NCBI GenBank assembly: GCA_950295325.1
Contig: OX485808.1
Location: 16,452,527 to 16,516,526 of the forward strand
Direction of reading: 5' to 3'
DNA: 64,000 nt
DNA from: Polytrichum commune
Taxonomy: Eukaryota > Streptophyta > Polytrichopsida > Polytrichales > Polytrichaceae
Shown: piece by piece, positions 1 to 11,644 of the stretch
Layout of the letters: every line of letters starts with the position of its first letter
How positions within the stretch are numbered: position 1 is the first letter of the stretch
Position numbers and translations under genes: made by a program
The notes under the pieces: generated by a model
Seen by the model: only the letters and a program-made list of their open reading frames with translations
Database searches by the model: none
Told to the model about the DNA's origin: nothing

Positions 1-354
1 ATCCCATCCGGTTCAGTTGTACAACTGTCCCTTTGCATCCCAGGTACTAACCCCCTTGGCTTTGTGGGCTTGACCCCCCCCCCCCCCATGAAATGGCTAG
101 AGCATGCATTAACAAGCCACCCTAAACCCATCTTGAACCAACCCGAGATAGAATGCAACATGTTACCTACCCTTTATGGAGGTCGTGAAGGCCTGTGCGT
201 GGTGCCGCCACTAATGGCACCTAAATCCGTCACTCCGTGGGCTTGGGCACTCCTTTTCCATGGGAAATGGTTCAAGGTAGTAGAGTGTTGGTGATTGGGA
301 GGCTCTTATAAGTGTTGCTTTTGAGTGGGGTGTTGGTTTTAGCACCCTCTACCT
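1..354 (+). repeat. F1 TIR element, copy cut by window edge
   Basis: Partial copy of a dispersed element (family F1) seen again at 15168-15923, 23022-23707 (inverted) and 39547-39806. It shares the text around the poly-C run, the 'accaacccgagatagaatg' stretch and the right terminus AGCACCCTCTACCTTA. A 14-C run lies at 74-87, the same internal place where the other full copies carry 17-22 C or G. No coding capacity was seen. The left end is outside the window. Confidence 0.8.
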
Positions 355-425
355 TATTTGTTAATTCAAGGGCATGTTTTTCGCTCAAACATGGTAAAAG
401 TAATTCCTGTGTCACATCAAGTGGA

Positions 426-933
426 CTACATTGTGTATGGTATTTAGTGTCACATGCGTAATGGTGTCACTTACCCTATTTTGAGACATATGCTATGTTA
501 CACTAATGATCAACTTCATTATTAGTGTCACCTCGTGACACTTGGCGTTCAAGTGCACTTACTAATATCTTGGCATGAGTATGTTACACAATGGTCTACA
601 AGTTGACTTCAGCGTACCTAAATGACACATGGCATTAATATGCTCAAGAATATCTTCATCTTGCATCTTGAAATGTAAACACATGACACTTGCCATTAGT
701 GTGCTCAATAATATCTTCCCCTTGGATACTAAAACGCAAAATTATCATTCCAAGCATCCCAATGTGCTATCCTAAATGTCATAAAGAAAATATATTGTCA
801 CTTGAAAAGGTTCTCATATTGACAAGTAGTATCATATTGGCAATTGGTGGATGTGGCACTTTGAGACCTCTGGGCATCTAGTTTAGGCCCTTTGTAAATA
901 GTGTGTACGTGACACTAAACACCATAAACGGAG
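426..933. mobile_element. MITE, TTTAGTGTCAC family, long type (M-a)
   Basis: The ends are inverted repeats: ATGGTATTTAGTGTCAC at the left and, on the other strand, ATGGTGTTTAGTGTCAC at the right. The interior has several further GTGTCAC or GTGACAC words in both orientations. Diverged copies lie at 8443-8960 and, inverted, at about 36995-37587. A single end lies at about 14255-14280. No coding sequence was seen and the superfamily is not clear. Confidence 0.7.
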
Positions 934-954
934 CACCATTGGATTTCTACTTGA

Positions 955-969
955 GGGGGGGGGGGGGGG
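955..969 (+). repeat. poly-G run (15 nt)
   Basis: Uninterrupted G homopolymer. It is one of at least nine C/G runs of 12 nt or more in this window. Confidence 0.95.
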
Positions 970-1541
970 AGGTTAAAGACTTACCTTTCTATATGTTTGT
1001 GGTCCACTATCATCAGGCTTATACTAATGATAATTTGACTATTATGTGGTTTGATAGAAAGTTAGAGATTATGTAGCTAATTAACGAGAGGAGAATGGAT
1101 GATGAGTTGGGTTAGCAACAAATATCCCCTATTCAAGTTATTTGTGAAACAAAACCATTATGTTCATGGACAAAAGCCAAGAAATATGGACTAGATGACC
1201 CTGAATGGCCAAGAGATTTGAACAGGATTATTAGATATAACCATCTAGATGGCCTCCTCATAGGCCTTCCGTTCATGGAGATCAACAACCTAGATAGAGA
1301 GCGGGGGAGTACAAAAGTTTGCTATGAGAAAGTCATCCTCTTCCCCAATCCCAGAATGCCACCTCAAATGGTTATGAATGAAGTGCTCTTTACATGGATA
1401 GAAAAGCACAAGGGAGTTGTTGCAAGTGTTGTCCACTTGGATGAGCGACCGGGTATGAACCAAAAGCTGATTCGTCCCAGTGAGTTAAAGAAGCATCTAC
1501 AGAGATATGAATCATCCTTGAAAGAGAGGCAGCTAGAATGA
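969..1541 (+). pseudogene. decayed protein-coding fragment, unrecognised
   Basis: One frame reads about 190 codons from 969 to a stop at 1539-1541, broken only by two in-frame TAG codons at 1074 and 1113. The last 140 codons or so are open and have normal protein composition. They include KKYGLDDPEWPRDLNRIIR, LIGLPFMEINNLDRERG and a charged C-terminal end (ELKKHLQRYESSLKERQLE). I do not recognise the family. The two stops and the missing start suggest a relic, either of a transposon protein or of a captured host gene. It lies immediately right of a MITE and a 15-G run and about 0.8 kb from the 3' end of the dioxygenase gene. An unannotated exon is possible but less likely because of the stops. 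Confidence 0.45.
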
Positions 1542-2345
1542 ATAATATGGAGGAATCTGGTAGTGACTACTCTATATGAATTCCTGAGAGATTAGAATTT
1601 TGGCACCCAAACTCCAAACATTGGTTGGGCAAGCAAGGTAGGTGTGAGTGAGGATTAGGCCAATTGTTGGAGCCAGGAGGTTGGGACCCACGCGGCTACA
1701 AGACAACCGGACCAAAGAAAAGGACTTGTGTTGTGGGAATCTGGACAATACCTATGCGTGTTTTATGGTTGGCCGAATGGAAGCAAAATTTGTCGATGAG
1801 TTTGGCGTCCGCACACCAAATTTGTGAACTCCATGAAATCTGTTAGTGTGATTAATTTACTCTTCACACGTGGCCACCTCCATGGCGATCTGATCAATGA
1901 ACTCCACAGTAAGATCCAATGTTGTGAGAAGTACTTTAATTCACCAAAAAATACAAAACTGCGCTTTCCCAAAGCGATGGGACCCTGTGATAAAACAAAG
2001 TTTTCCAACTAATTTAACTTAAGTGTAGAAATGGCCCGAAACACTGGTAGTGCCTATGATACATTATAATAAGCTGGGATATACTGATTGCTTGAAACCA
2101 AGCCAAAGTAGCGGCCTGGGCGTTCGAAGTTACTACGTCTTCATGCTGTGAGTATTATCTACAATCTCCAAGCTACCGCACACGAAGGTGCTCCAAAATT
2201 GAGGAATGAGCTAGGGTGTCACTGATGAGTGAATGTACGTGTAACTGAAACTGTGGTTGTAGCCTACGCAGCTTCTGTTTGGGTTTTGGTGCAAGAGAAG
2301 TAGGAAAGTATACACAGATGTCAAGAACTTGTGATTCAGACTAAG
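1542..2345. other. intergenic, 3' flank of the dioxygenase gene
   Basis: No recognisable gene or repeat was found. Since the gene at 2346-4142 runs on the minus strand, its 3' UTR and polyadenylation site should lie here. I could not pick a convincing poly(A) signal. Short open frames on both strands have no domain-like content. Confidence 0.5.
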
Positions 2346-4142
2346 TTAGTGGAGAAGGTGGTACTCCTCAGGCCGCTCGGCTCCCCTGGGGTGGTGCGTG
2401 TAGGCACCGGAGAGAAATTCCTGGAACGTAAAGGGGCGGTAGATTTGGGGATGCTCCGGAGTGAAGAGCTCCTCGGGTGCCAGGATAGTCTTGGTGATTG
2501 GAGGGTTGAGGAAACACGCTAGAGAAAGACGCTTGGAGGTTCTGTTGACGAATGCACGATGTAAAACGCTCCTGTACCTCCTGTTGCTCAGAATCTGCAA
2601 CACCGAATGCTTAAATATTAGCCTAGGGAACATCCGCTGGAATCTCCAAAAAGAATTGGATGAGAATATGCGGGAACAACTTGAATCTTCTGTGACCAAT
2701 TCTACCTTTATGCGTTTGTATCAAAGAAGTACATGGAATTCTTTTACAGTGGAGTGTTTCGAAAGTATCTATGGAAGAAGTATAGTCTCTTGAGAAATGA
2801 CGATAGGGTGAGAGTTATTTGCATTCTTCGAATTAACACTCCGAACCAGAGATTAACATGAACCTGTAATTGAGGACAGTAATTACCTGGAAAAGGTCGC
2901 CTATGTTAACCACAAAGCAGTCGGGACGAGGCTTGACAGTGATCCACTTTCCTTCAACCTCGACTTGAAGACCGACGATATGGTCTTGGTGAAGGATTGT
3001 AAGCAAATGAGGATCTGTGTGTGCTCGCAGGCCAACTGCGAGATCCGGTTCCGGGCATGGCGGATACATGTTCATTCGAATTGACATCATGGTTCCATCC
3101 GCGAAGTAATGGTTGTACCTGGTTGGACTAAGGCCCAACCCTTCCGATATTAGCTCCACCAGCTCGCGTGCGAGTTTCTCCAAAGCTCCCATGTATTTCT
3201 CCAGAGTCTCACTGCACAAAACAATTGTCGATGTGTTAATATGAGCTCACCTGTCGATTCTGCATAGGATCCTTAACGAAAAAGTTCGGAGCATAAGAAA
3301 CTATCATCTGTCGAGATATAAATACACATCCAAAGGCGAAATAATGACTGTCGATAGTATTACAGCTGATTATTCGTTCAGAATTGGTTAGAGATCTTTC
3401 TTGACGACATTCTTTATCATTTTTCTTCTTTAAGAATACACATAGCAATAAAATTCCATACCCTCTGACGAACTGAAATACCGTGCAAATGTTCTTGAAC
3501 GAAGAGGCCAAACTTTCGGTAGTTCATTAGCAACGGGCACCAGAACATATGCAGCAGTTCACTATGTTCATACAACAACTTATACCTGAAAGAGTCGTTT
3601 GCATCACCAAACAGCTTAGATGCATATTCCCGGACATTATTCTCTGGATTTAATTGCAAGGCGAAACTCTCTGCCCAGTGTTTCACGGTCTGGTCAACCC
3701 AGGTGTTTGCACCATAGCCAAATTTTTCGCCTGGGTTCCGGTGCGCTATTTCCTTCACCTCCAAGGGCAGCTGGAAAAGGCGATTCGCTTGCGCTTCACA
3801 ACTAGCCACCAATTCCAAGTCCACCCCGTGGTTCGCTACTTGGAAAAAACCAAACTTCTCACATGCATCAGCCATTGCGGCCACCACATTCTTCCTCGCA
3901 TCTGCATCACCTGTTCGCAAGACTGTAAGGTCAATCACAGGAATGTCCAAGAGCTCGTCATCCTTGGCAGTCACGTTCAGCCTCTCGCTCTCTTCCTCGA
4001 CGAACATCTCTGGCAGTCTTGTCCCTTGAAGGAGCGCGGAGATCAGCATTGCGTTGGCTAAAGAACCAGCGCCTGCAAAAACAGTTGCAGCGGCATCTGA
4101 TTGCGGTCGCCTATCTGATGAAGGCAATTGTTGCGCTCCCAT
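2346..4142 (-). CDS. 2-oxoglutarate/Fe(II) dioxygenase, gibberellin 20-oxidase-like (DOXC class)
   Basis: Predicted enzyme of 376 residues, near the usual length for plant soluble 2-oxoglutarate dioxygenases. Three exons: 4142-3586, 3211-2887 and 2594-2346 (stop TAA at 2348-2346). Both introns (374 and 292 nt) have CAG|GT donors and GCAG acceptors; intron 1 splits codon 186 and intron 2 is phase 0. A TAA stop lies directly upstream in frame of the ATG, so the start is well fixed. The N-terminal domain has IPVIDL (67-72) and GFFQVANHG (98-106). The catalytic core has MNMYPPCPEPDL (232-243), the Fe ligands H250, D252 (HTD) and H306, and the 2-oxoglutarate pair R316/S318 (RLS). LTILHQD (256-262) and the FTFQEFL ending resemble gibberellin 20-oxidases, which oxidise C-20 of gibberellin precursors in the cytosol. 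Substrate is inferred; a related diterpenoid or phenolic oxidase is possible. No defect seen. Confidence 0.9.
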
Positions 4143-6015
4143 TTAGTTCAGTTGAATACGGATACTATCACTATTTGTAGAACGTACCTCGATCAACAAG
4201 CTTCGCGAACTAATTAACCTCTTTCAGCTCAATCTGGAGTGAGAAACACTATGTCGTCCTCAATTGTAGAGGGAAGTATAAGTATGGCTTCACAAGCTCA
4301 CCACTTCGTGTATTGGTTCTGTACGGTCTAATTGGGAGAACTCTGCAAAGTCTTGTGTAAAGATGACCAACAGTCGGTCGACTTCAAGAACAGTTGCTCT
4401 TGAGCAACTTGTCACGAACTCACTCTCACAAATTATTCAGGAATTGCTACAACTAGCTAGCTAGCATTGGTAAGGATAAACTGAAAGAACTGATCGGAAT
4501 CTGTTAAATTATAGACAGACAGATGATCCTGGTAAACAACCACGCTTAAGCAGACAAGCGTGACCAGAAGTCATTGAATGTTGAACATGAATGAAGTGTA
4601 CGGGTCTGGCTCTAACGCTGGAGACGAATCACAAACTGGTACAAACCGGTATATTATAGCTGGTGAAATGAGTATGATGACTCACAGCCGTAACGGCCAA
4701 GACTATGAACTTCACTCTCGCTAATGAAACGACGACAACAAGAAAGTGACCGCAGTTTATGCGGGAGAAAGCGTTTACTTCGCGACTAAGCAGGGCGGAG
4801 GGAAACAAACATGAAAGGTAAGGTGAATAAGATCTGATTAATGCCAAGTATTATATCCTCTCTGACGTAGATCACATGCCATGCATCATTAGTCAGTGCT
4901 TGCCTCACAAAAGAAAGTCTAGAAAGACAACTCTTGAAATTTCCAGAAGGTTGTCAGCACAAACTTCGACGAAGTGAAGGGACCTTCTCTCCAGCTCACC
5001 GCCTTCAAAGCAAATAATGGCAATGTCAATATCAGAAGGATCTCAATAATATTCGTAACTCAGACAAGGGAGAGGACGGTTATGGCGCCTAGGAGCACAT
5101 GATCGAATGAGGTTAGAGGCTAGCTGTACTTTGAAGCCACCACACTTAGTCGTGATGAGTATATTTCCAGTCATTCTTAAGTAACAGAGACTCGCTAGAC
5201 AGGGAGATCGACCTCGAGATCATACTTAGACGGTTATGACTGACATTCAACCTCTGCAGTACGACTACCACTACTAAACAACGTCCATGACAACGTGACA
5301 TTGTTGCGGCAGCAAGGAACAAGCAGCATCAGAAGCTGCAGTCAAAGCTCTTTTGAAAAGGTGCAATTTCTTAAAGTCCACGCTCATGGATCGCAAAGTT
5401 CGTTAATTATAAGCATATGATCAACATAGAGCTAGCTCCCTCTACAGTGCTGCAACGTCCAGTATCTATCGCCGCCAACAACTAAAAGGCCGTGACGACT
5501 ACACCTGACGTTTCCCCCTTGAGTCCTCCTCAGTGGTAGGTCGGGAGAAAAGGAAGAAACAACAAGAAAGCTACTACCGATCCCTGATACCCCGATCAAG
5601 GCGCATCTGGCTCCTTATATTCTGATCTTCCCCGTTCCGACAGGCGAACTTACTTCTTCCAGCCGGTCCATAATTTCAATGCAACTCATTAACTCCACTC
5701 TCTAATTTCCAAAGAGCTTCTGCGGGTTGTACATTTACATCGCCACCTCGCCTGTCTGTCTCCGCATGCACCGAAAATCTACACATGCGAGTGCATCTGT
5801 CCCCCCTTTGCCGTGCATCGCTCTTCCGCTCTCACTTCAGGCTTCAAGTGCTCCAGTCCAGCGCCGCAACTTCCCTCGCGATGAAATTCACTTCCTCGAT
5901 TTCTTATTTCATAAAAACACGATCAGAAAACAAACGAAAAGTAGCAACAAATACAAAAGACAACCAGAAGTACTCTTCAGAAGCAGATCTTTTCATTTCT
6001 ACGGACCCCCTCCCC
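4143..6015. promoter_or_regulatory. upstream region of the dioxygenase gene, no motif assigned
   Basis: About 1.9 kb upstream of the minus-strand ATG. It is visibly more GC-balanced than the rest of the window, and I found none of the window's repeat families in it, so it is probably low-copy sequence holding the promoter and 5' UTR. I could not identify a convincing TATA box or transcription start by eye. The open frame at 5727-6023 has no recognisable domain and is probably not a gene. Confidence 0.4.
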
Positions 6016-6021
6016 TCCCTT

Positions 6022-6152
6022 GACGGGCAATGAAGGGCGAGAGCAGGCGCCCTGGGTGGGCATTGACGCGGCATTGAAGGGCGCTCTGTCACCAACCTCC
6101 CTGACGGGGAATGAAGGGCGACCTGGCGCCCTTTGACGGGCATTGAAGGGCG
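6022..6152 (+). repeat. GC-rich minisatellite, about four units
   Basis: The word TGACGGGCATTGAAGGGCG, with small changes, occurs at 6022, 6064, 6102 and 6134. Spacers of variable length share GCGCCC and CTCTGTCACC-like pieces. On the minus strand it reads as repeated RPSMP-type peptide, but there is no gene context. Confidence 0.8.
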
Positions 6153-7519
6153 TCTGTCATGCCAAGCCATTAAGTTGGCACCCAAGCCTATACTAACTTA
6201 CAAGTCTGATTTAGTGTGGAATTCAAAGTGGCGCTGCCATATAATAAAAAGTGTTCTTCGTGACCTGTCATGTAGCAACAAGTGTCATATGATATCCTCT
6301 ATATTTGTCGTCCAATGTTTGCAAGATAATTAGTGTAGCTCGATAATGAACACTGAAGACCACATTCAATAAGCCGTTTAGTGTATCAATCCATTGAAAA
6401 TCTCATAAAATTTGAACAATTATACTATCGGCTATGTGTTTATAATGTAGTCCCATAACTTTCCACATTTTGGACACTTTACTTTGTCTGTAAGCCCATA
6501 ACATGGCATACCATGCCCTCCAAGTTCCCGGTGCCTCAAAACGATGATAGTCGTATTGTGTTAATTGCCATATGTCACACTTAGCTTAAGCTAGGAGATC
6601 GGAGTGGTTGCTTGTTTGCCACTTGTCATGGATGTACCATGTGCAACCGTTCCCTACATGTGTCTCTCTCATTTTCCACCACGCAAAACGGAGGGGCCTA
6701 AGTTATTGTGCCTCCAAACCCCTTACACTTTGTGAATAGGGCACCTTACAACACCCTCCAAATGGGAGGTCGCTCTTATTGCTAACTTTTCGTTTTGTCA
6801 TAGCCTATCACTTCATGTTCCAAAAGCATTATGTACTACGGAACCCGGGTACTCAAGGTGCATTATAATTAATTGCATCAAAACAAAATTAGGTGTCAAA
6901 TGCATTATTCCAATCAAAATCAATACATTATGTAAGACAAAGATTAGATCACAACATTATTAAGAAAGCCACCAAACGATCTCTTTCTATACATGTATAG
7001 TTGGATAGGAGTTGGATTGTCCAGTTGAAGCGTATAAACATAGTGAACAAAAATCAGTTTAATGCTTGTTGGAGGTTTGTACACGATGGGAGTCGCAGTT
7101 CCCTACCACTAGACGGGTTTGAAATCGGTGAACATGGATTGAAAATCTACTATTGGTATAGATCATAAAATCATCCGATGGAAGAGAACTAGTGGTGAGG
7201 AATTGCGATTCTCGTAGTGGTAGAATGGTGTAGGTTAAATTATGGAGCATCTTAGGTCCCCTTTGCACATGGGACCGATGGCCTTCATTGGAACCACTCT
7301 TTTGACCCAATCAGCATATCCAATAGAAACTCAAGCTCATAGATAGTTAGATGGATGGATGGATAGATAGATAGATATAAACATCAAGTTCATGTGGAAA
7401 CAAGTATACATACCCAAATGAAGAGCCTCTTCGTGCATAGAGAATGCAAACTCAATGTTATCAATTACACCTATGAATTTGTCACTTGGATTTAGTGTAT
7501 CATCAAAGTGGGTCATGAG
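6153..7519. other. unassigned AT-rich sequence
   Basis: No gene or clear repeat boundary was seen. A short tract of GGAT/GATA units lies at 7351-7376. Its sequence resembles the (TATC)n tail of the SINE family described at 46314, but no SINE body is attached. Confidence 0.5.
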
Positions 7520-7830
7520 TATGAACTAAGGTGGACATGCCTGAAGTAATGATTGAGACAACTTCATTTCAATGGTATGTGCTTAGGTGTGAATCTAAAA
7601 ATAAACACAAAATAAAGGCACATGTCTTAAAGAATTTGGATCACATGCTCAAAATATGCTAACCATTCTAGGCTCAATGGCCAATGTAATTGGGGATACC
7701 TACATGACCATTTCATGAGCACAATAAAATTTTCTTTGATACTGAATAAGATAATCATATGAGCTCCAAATACTTAGAAGCAAATAGCGATGGGCATGAT
7801 TTGGATTCGATATTCATCTTGCACTAATTG
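7520..7830 (+). repeat. dispersed repeat R4, copy 1
   Basis: Diverged member of a family also found at 9235-9450, 53640-53860 and 54245-54465. Shared landmarks, in order: a 'gcacatgtcttaaag' word, 'cacatgctcaaaatatg', 'ccattctaggctcaatggcc', a 'catgaccatttcatgagcac' stretch and 'aatcatatgagctccaaa'. No TIR or coding frame was recognised. Confidence 0.65.
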
Positions 7831-8442
7831 CATGTTTCATATCCTTTGAGAAAGTGGGTGCAAAGAGAAAAGTGTCCAAACAACACACGTCCACCTTATA
7901 TTCATCTGGAAGGAGCCATCAAACATATAAGCTATCATGTAAGTTGCAAGATTCTAAATGTTTGTTCTCTCAAATTTTACATCAAACCCATCGCCTCGTT
8001 GATGTAGAATTAACATGTTTTTTAGGATTTTTATTTTTATTTTTATTTTTGAGACAGAAGGCCAACCAACTAGCTCCAACTGAATCAAACAAGAAATACA
8101 CACCCACTTGGAGAGGAGATGGGGCCTCAAGTATGCCATACCGTCGAAATTAAACAAGATTTGATTTCAATGCCACAAAACACATACAAAACCGTCAAGG
8201 CCTCAATCAGGAGAGCGTGGCACCTCTCTATAGTGTGCCCAATGGAACCAAACACTACCACGAAGCATAAACACATTTCTCTAGGATTATGTTGAACTTT
8301 CTCTTTTCAATATATACACTTCACATCAATATATATTGAGACTTAGTTTGAGATATATAACTGACAAGTGGGTTGAGAGACGAGTTTTTATTGGACTCCT
8401 TTTCATCCGAAATGGATGAGTTGACATTCATAGTGGGGCATT

Positions 8443-8960
8443 CTACATTGTTTATGTATTCAGTGTGCCACTAGTTTAACAGTGCCACTTCCTGTATTAG
8501 GAGGCTTATGCCTACATGGGAATAAGTTTGGTCAACAAGTTGATCATCAGTGTAGCCACACGACACTTCATGTTAGAATGCTCAAGGATATTTTAAGATT
8601 GGTATGCTCAATAAATATTATGAACCTATGCTTAGGTTACACAATCGTTGTCAAATTGAGCATTAGTGTTAAAAAATGACACATGACATTGGTATGTTGA
8701 ATAATATCTTCCTCTTGCATACTAAAAATGTAAAACTATTATCTCAAGCACTCATGGTTCAAATCACCTTGAATTAGAATAAGCACTCCAATGTACGATA
8801 CTAAATTATTATTCCGTTAAAAATGATTCCTTACAACAACACAATTTAATTACGTTGACAAATAGTGTCATGTTGAGTTAGCAAACGTGATATATATATA
8901 TAGGCCTCTATGTAATCTCGTGTGACATTTTGCAAATAATATTTGTAAACAATATGTCCA
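8443..8960. mobile_element. MITE, TTTAGTGTCAC family, long type (M-a), diverged
   Basis: It follows the 426-933 copy through much of its length. The shared pieces include the left end CTACATTGTTTATGTATTCA, the 'gacacatgacattggtatg' stretch, 'aataatatcttcctcttgcatac', and the 'gacaaatagtgtcatgttg' stretch near the right. The right end is worn and set only approximately. Confidence 0.6.
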
Positions 8961-9234
8961 TTACATCCCTTTTAGTTTTGGGCACAAGCACAAGTCCCTC
9001 AGTCTTCGTGAATACTCTTAAGGTAGGCATACCCAATACCAACACATTGCCTAAAACACAATATTATCATTGGCATGGATTTGAAGGCCCCAAGTGAGAA
9101 AGGTATCTACTAGATCCACCTCTTGTCGGTTTTTGGGTATACGCGCCTCACTATTAATCCATGCATATTATCAACGAACCCGCTTATCCAAGTATGAGAG
9201 AGGTGCCCAATTCAATTATCTATCTTAATCAGAC

Positions 9235-9450
9235 ACCTATATTTGAGTGCTATGTGGACCTGTGGTTTGGTTTGGCTTGAATGCAAAAACAAGAACCACA
9301 AAAACATGTCTTTAAAAGAGATGGGACCGCATGCTAAGATTATGATAACCACTCTAGACTCAACAGTCAATGTAATTGGAGAGACCCATAAGAACCGAGC
9401 ACAAGAACATTCACTTTGATAATCAATAAGATATTCATATGAGCACCAAA
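9235..9450 (+). repeat. dispersed repeat R4, copy 2
   Basis: It matches the 53640 copy from 'cacctatatttgagtg' through 'acatgtctttaaaagagat' to 'gatattcatatgagcacc'. The same order and spacing are kept, with substitutions throughout. Confidence 0.7.
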
Positions 9451-9651
9451 AAGTATGAGAGAAGTGGAAGTCTCCTAAGAGAAGTGGACTAGTTGGAAAA
9501 AAGTGGCCATTTTACACCATTCTACCTTATGTTAACTAGGGATAGTACATAACTAGCAAGTAGTAACACCGCCTTGGTGATACTATCCATATAAGCAATA
9601 GGTTAGAAGTGTCGAAATCAAAAAATGTCAACCATCCACATGTGTGAAATG

Positions 9652-9681
9652 CTTTCTTTCTTTCTTTCTTTCTTTCTTTCC
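9652..9681 (+). repeat. (CTTT)n microsatellite
   Basis: About seven tandem CTTT units. Confidence 0.95.
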
Positions 9682-9911
9682 TCCTTCATTCTCCGTGTCG
9701 TATATGATGACATCTTATAATTATAATGCTTAGCACAAAATCCATGTTCCTAGGGACACTTCCGATGGGTCAAGCAACTCCCTTTCATGTCGGCCACTCT
9801 TGTTCAAAAACAAGTATTATAATTTAATACCGCCAACATTGAACCGCAACCTATTGAAAGCATCATCGAAAACATGGCATGATTTCGGGCATCATGTCAC
9901 GTGGCAAACAA

Positions 9912-10312
9912 CTACATTAAATATCGTATTTAGTGTCGTATGGTATCTCATGTCACTGTGGTAACTTTTTGTTAGTGGCACTTCTTATGAATAAGTTTAC
10001 AAGCTATTGTCATTCCAACTTACTTTTAATTCATCCAAATTTCAAACATTGAAACAAAGTTTGGTATATTTTACATCCTAACATCTTTATGATGAAATAT
10101 TTTCGTGAATGATTGAATTTTGGATGAAAAACCACTTAGTAAGTGACAATAATTGCAACCAAATACATTTACAACTCCCAAAAAATTTGTTACAAAGAAT
10201 GAAAATTAATGCTAGGTTTTACACTTGGTGTCGGTTACACTACACGGACGGTTTACATGTAGTATTGAGCAAGACTAATAGAATTGGTGACATTAAACAC
10301 GATATTTCGTGC
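9912..10312. mobile_element. MITE, TTTAGTGTCAC family, short type (M-b)
   Basis: The left end CTACATTAAATATCGTATTT faces a right end that reads, on the other strand, GAAATATCGTGTTTAATGTC. The interior matches the 34448-34825 copy (inverted) and the outer parts of 44104-45234. Examples are 'ttatgaataagt', 'gatgaaatatt' and 'attgagcaagac'. Confidence 0.65.
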
Positions 10313-10403
10313 ACTTCTCCAAGTTGGTCAGCTCGTCCTAAGGGTGTTAATTTAATTGATTCTTTATCCCGAATTCTATTTCCTCTACATACTCATGAGG
10401 AGG

Positions 10404-10417
10404 ATTTAGGGTTTAGG
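10404..10417 (+). repeat. two telomere-type units (TTTAGGG)
   Basis: TTTAGGGTTTAGGG. A further single unit lies 25-30 bases on. This is too short to call a telomeric insertion with confidence. Confidence 0.5.
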
Positions 10418-10530
10418 GTGGTCGTGATTACCGGTTTAGGGTTTAAGGCTTATGAACTTGCAAGTGATTGGGAACTTGCAGTTGGTAGTTAGTGTAGGTG
10501 AGAATTTATTGTCGGAACGTAAGGGCCGCT

Positions 10531-11159
10531 CTCGGGGGGTCACTCCCTCTTATATTAATGCATACACGTGCGCTCAAGACTTATTTATCAGGAGGCTATT
10601 TACCTTGTAGAATTTTTTTATAAAGTATGGTGTTTTTCAAAATAAAGGTAAATTCTTGTATTTTAATACACCCTATCAAAAATTATGAAGTTTTGGGGTC
10701 CGAATCATTTAAAAATACCCTATTTTACTTATATTGCCAAAGAAAATTGGAAAGAAGATTGCAATTCAAACAACGTGCTAAAATTTTCCCTCCCGGCACG
10801 TAGGTAGAGAACATTAACCCCACATTGGATATGTTGGTTCAGTAACGTTCAAACCAACCAGCCTACGAAGTCATCCATCTAAGCTTTTTCAATAGAAAAT
10901 CACCTCTTTTCATCCACTAGCACAAACCCTACCCTAGACCCGCTACCCTTAGTAATTGTTTCCATGCTATTTTACATGTATAGACTAGATAAAAGAGGCC
11001 ATTATATGTGATGATATTTTACATGTAAACATGTTTCACTATTTTAAAACCCCCTATATTATATGTACGTTTTTTGCAAAATTTATCCATAATGAATATA
11101 TTAGACCCTATTTTTTATCGCATGTTGTTTCGATGATTTTCACCAGTGACCTCCCCAAG
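10531..11159. mobile_element. F2 element, 629 bp, 8-bp target duplication
   Basis: The left end CTCGGGGGGTCACTCCCTCT and the right end (other strand) CTTGGGGAGGTCACTGGTGA are relatives of the 12576-12844 copy in inverted orientation. The flanking duplication is GGGCCGCT (10523-10530) against GGGCCACT (11160-11167), one mismatch. The target was the terminal inverted repeat of a Harbinger-like MITE. No coding sequence was seen. Confidence 0.75.
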
Positions 11160-11301
11160 GGGCCACTTCACACTATGGCCGTCCAAGTCGAGAGGCCATG
11201 GGGTTGAATGGCCAAACTTTGTTAAGAGTCCAAAATGGGTTGGAAATAACCAATAAAATATAGGAATTGGAGCCTTCGGCTAGGCATAGTGTGAAGCCTC
11301 C

Positions 11302-11327
11302 AGAGAGAGAGAGAGAGAGAGAGAGAG
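11302..11327 (+). repeat. (AG)n microsatellite
   Basis: Thirteen AG units inside the Harbinger-like MITE. Confidence 0.95.
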
Positions 11328-11644
11328 CCACTTTATTCCTTGCTCAAAACAACTCTTCTGATCTAACAGCCAAGATCTTCTTAGTTTTTATTTTTTACGG
11401 AAAAAAATTAACGTCCTCTCAACCATACAGTTTGGGTTCCCATTCATGTTCGACCCAAACTTCCTTCGAGAGTGCGTTGCCTTGGTCAAAAAGTATTGCC
11501 ATATAGGCATTTTGGAGAGCGACAACCTTTGAACTTTGGCCTCTAGTGTGAAGGGTCAAGAGACAGAATTCTTGGTTTCTTGCAATTTGATTGGTGGAAA
11601 TCGACTGCCTCTCGACCTTCAGCCATAGTGTGAAGCGGCCCTAA

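Larger units (their letters stand above)
10523..11641. mobile_element. PIF/Harbinger-like MITE, split by an F2 insertion
   Basis: The ends are GGGCCGCT at the left and, on the other strand, GGGCCGCTTCACACTATGGC at the right. They are flanked by the direct duplication TAA (10520-10522 and 11642-11644). The left inverted repeat is interrupted after eight bases by the F2 element at 10531-11159 and resumes as GGGCCACTTCACACTATGGC. Removing the insert and one 8-bp duplication leaves 482 bp. A 3-bp TWA duplication with a GGG-initial TIR is typical of PIF/Harbinger elements. Internal GTGTGAAG words recur, and a (GA)n run sits at 11302-11327. Confidence 0.7.

Noticed and set aside
5727-6185. Short genes in the 98-codon plus-strand and 93-codon minus-strand frames
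   Set aside because: The minus frame is mostly the GC-rich minisatellite, the plus frame is simple-sequence-like, and neither has domain or context support.
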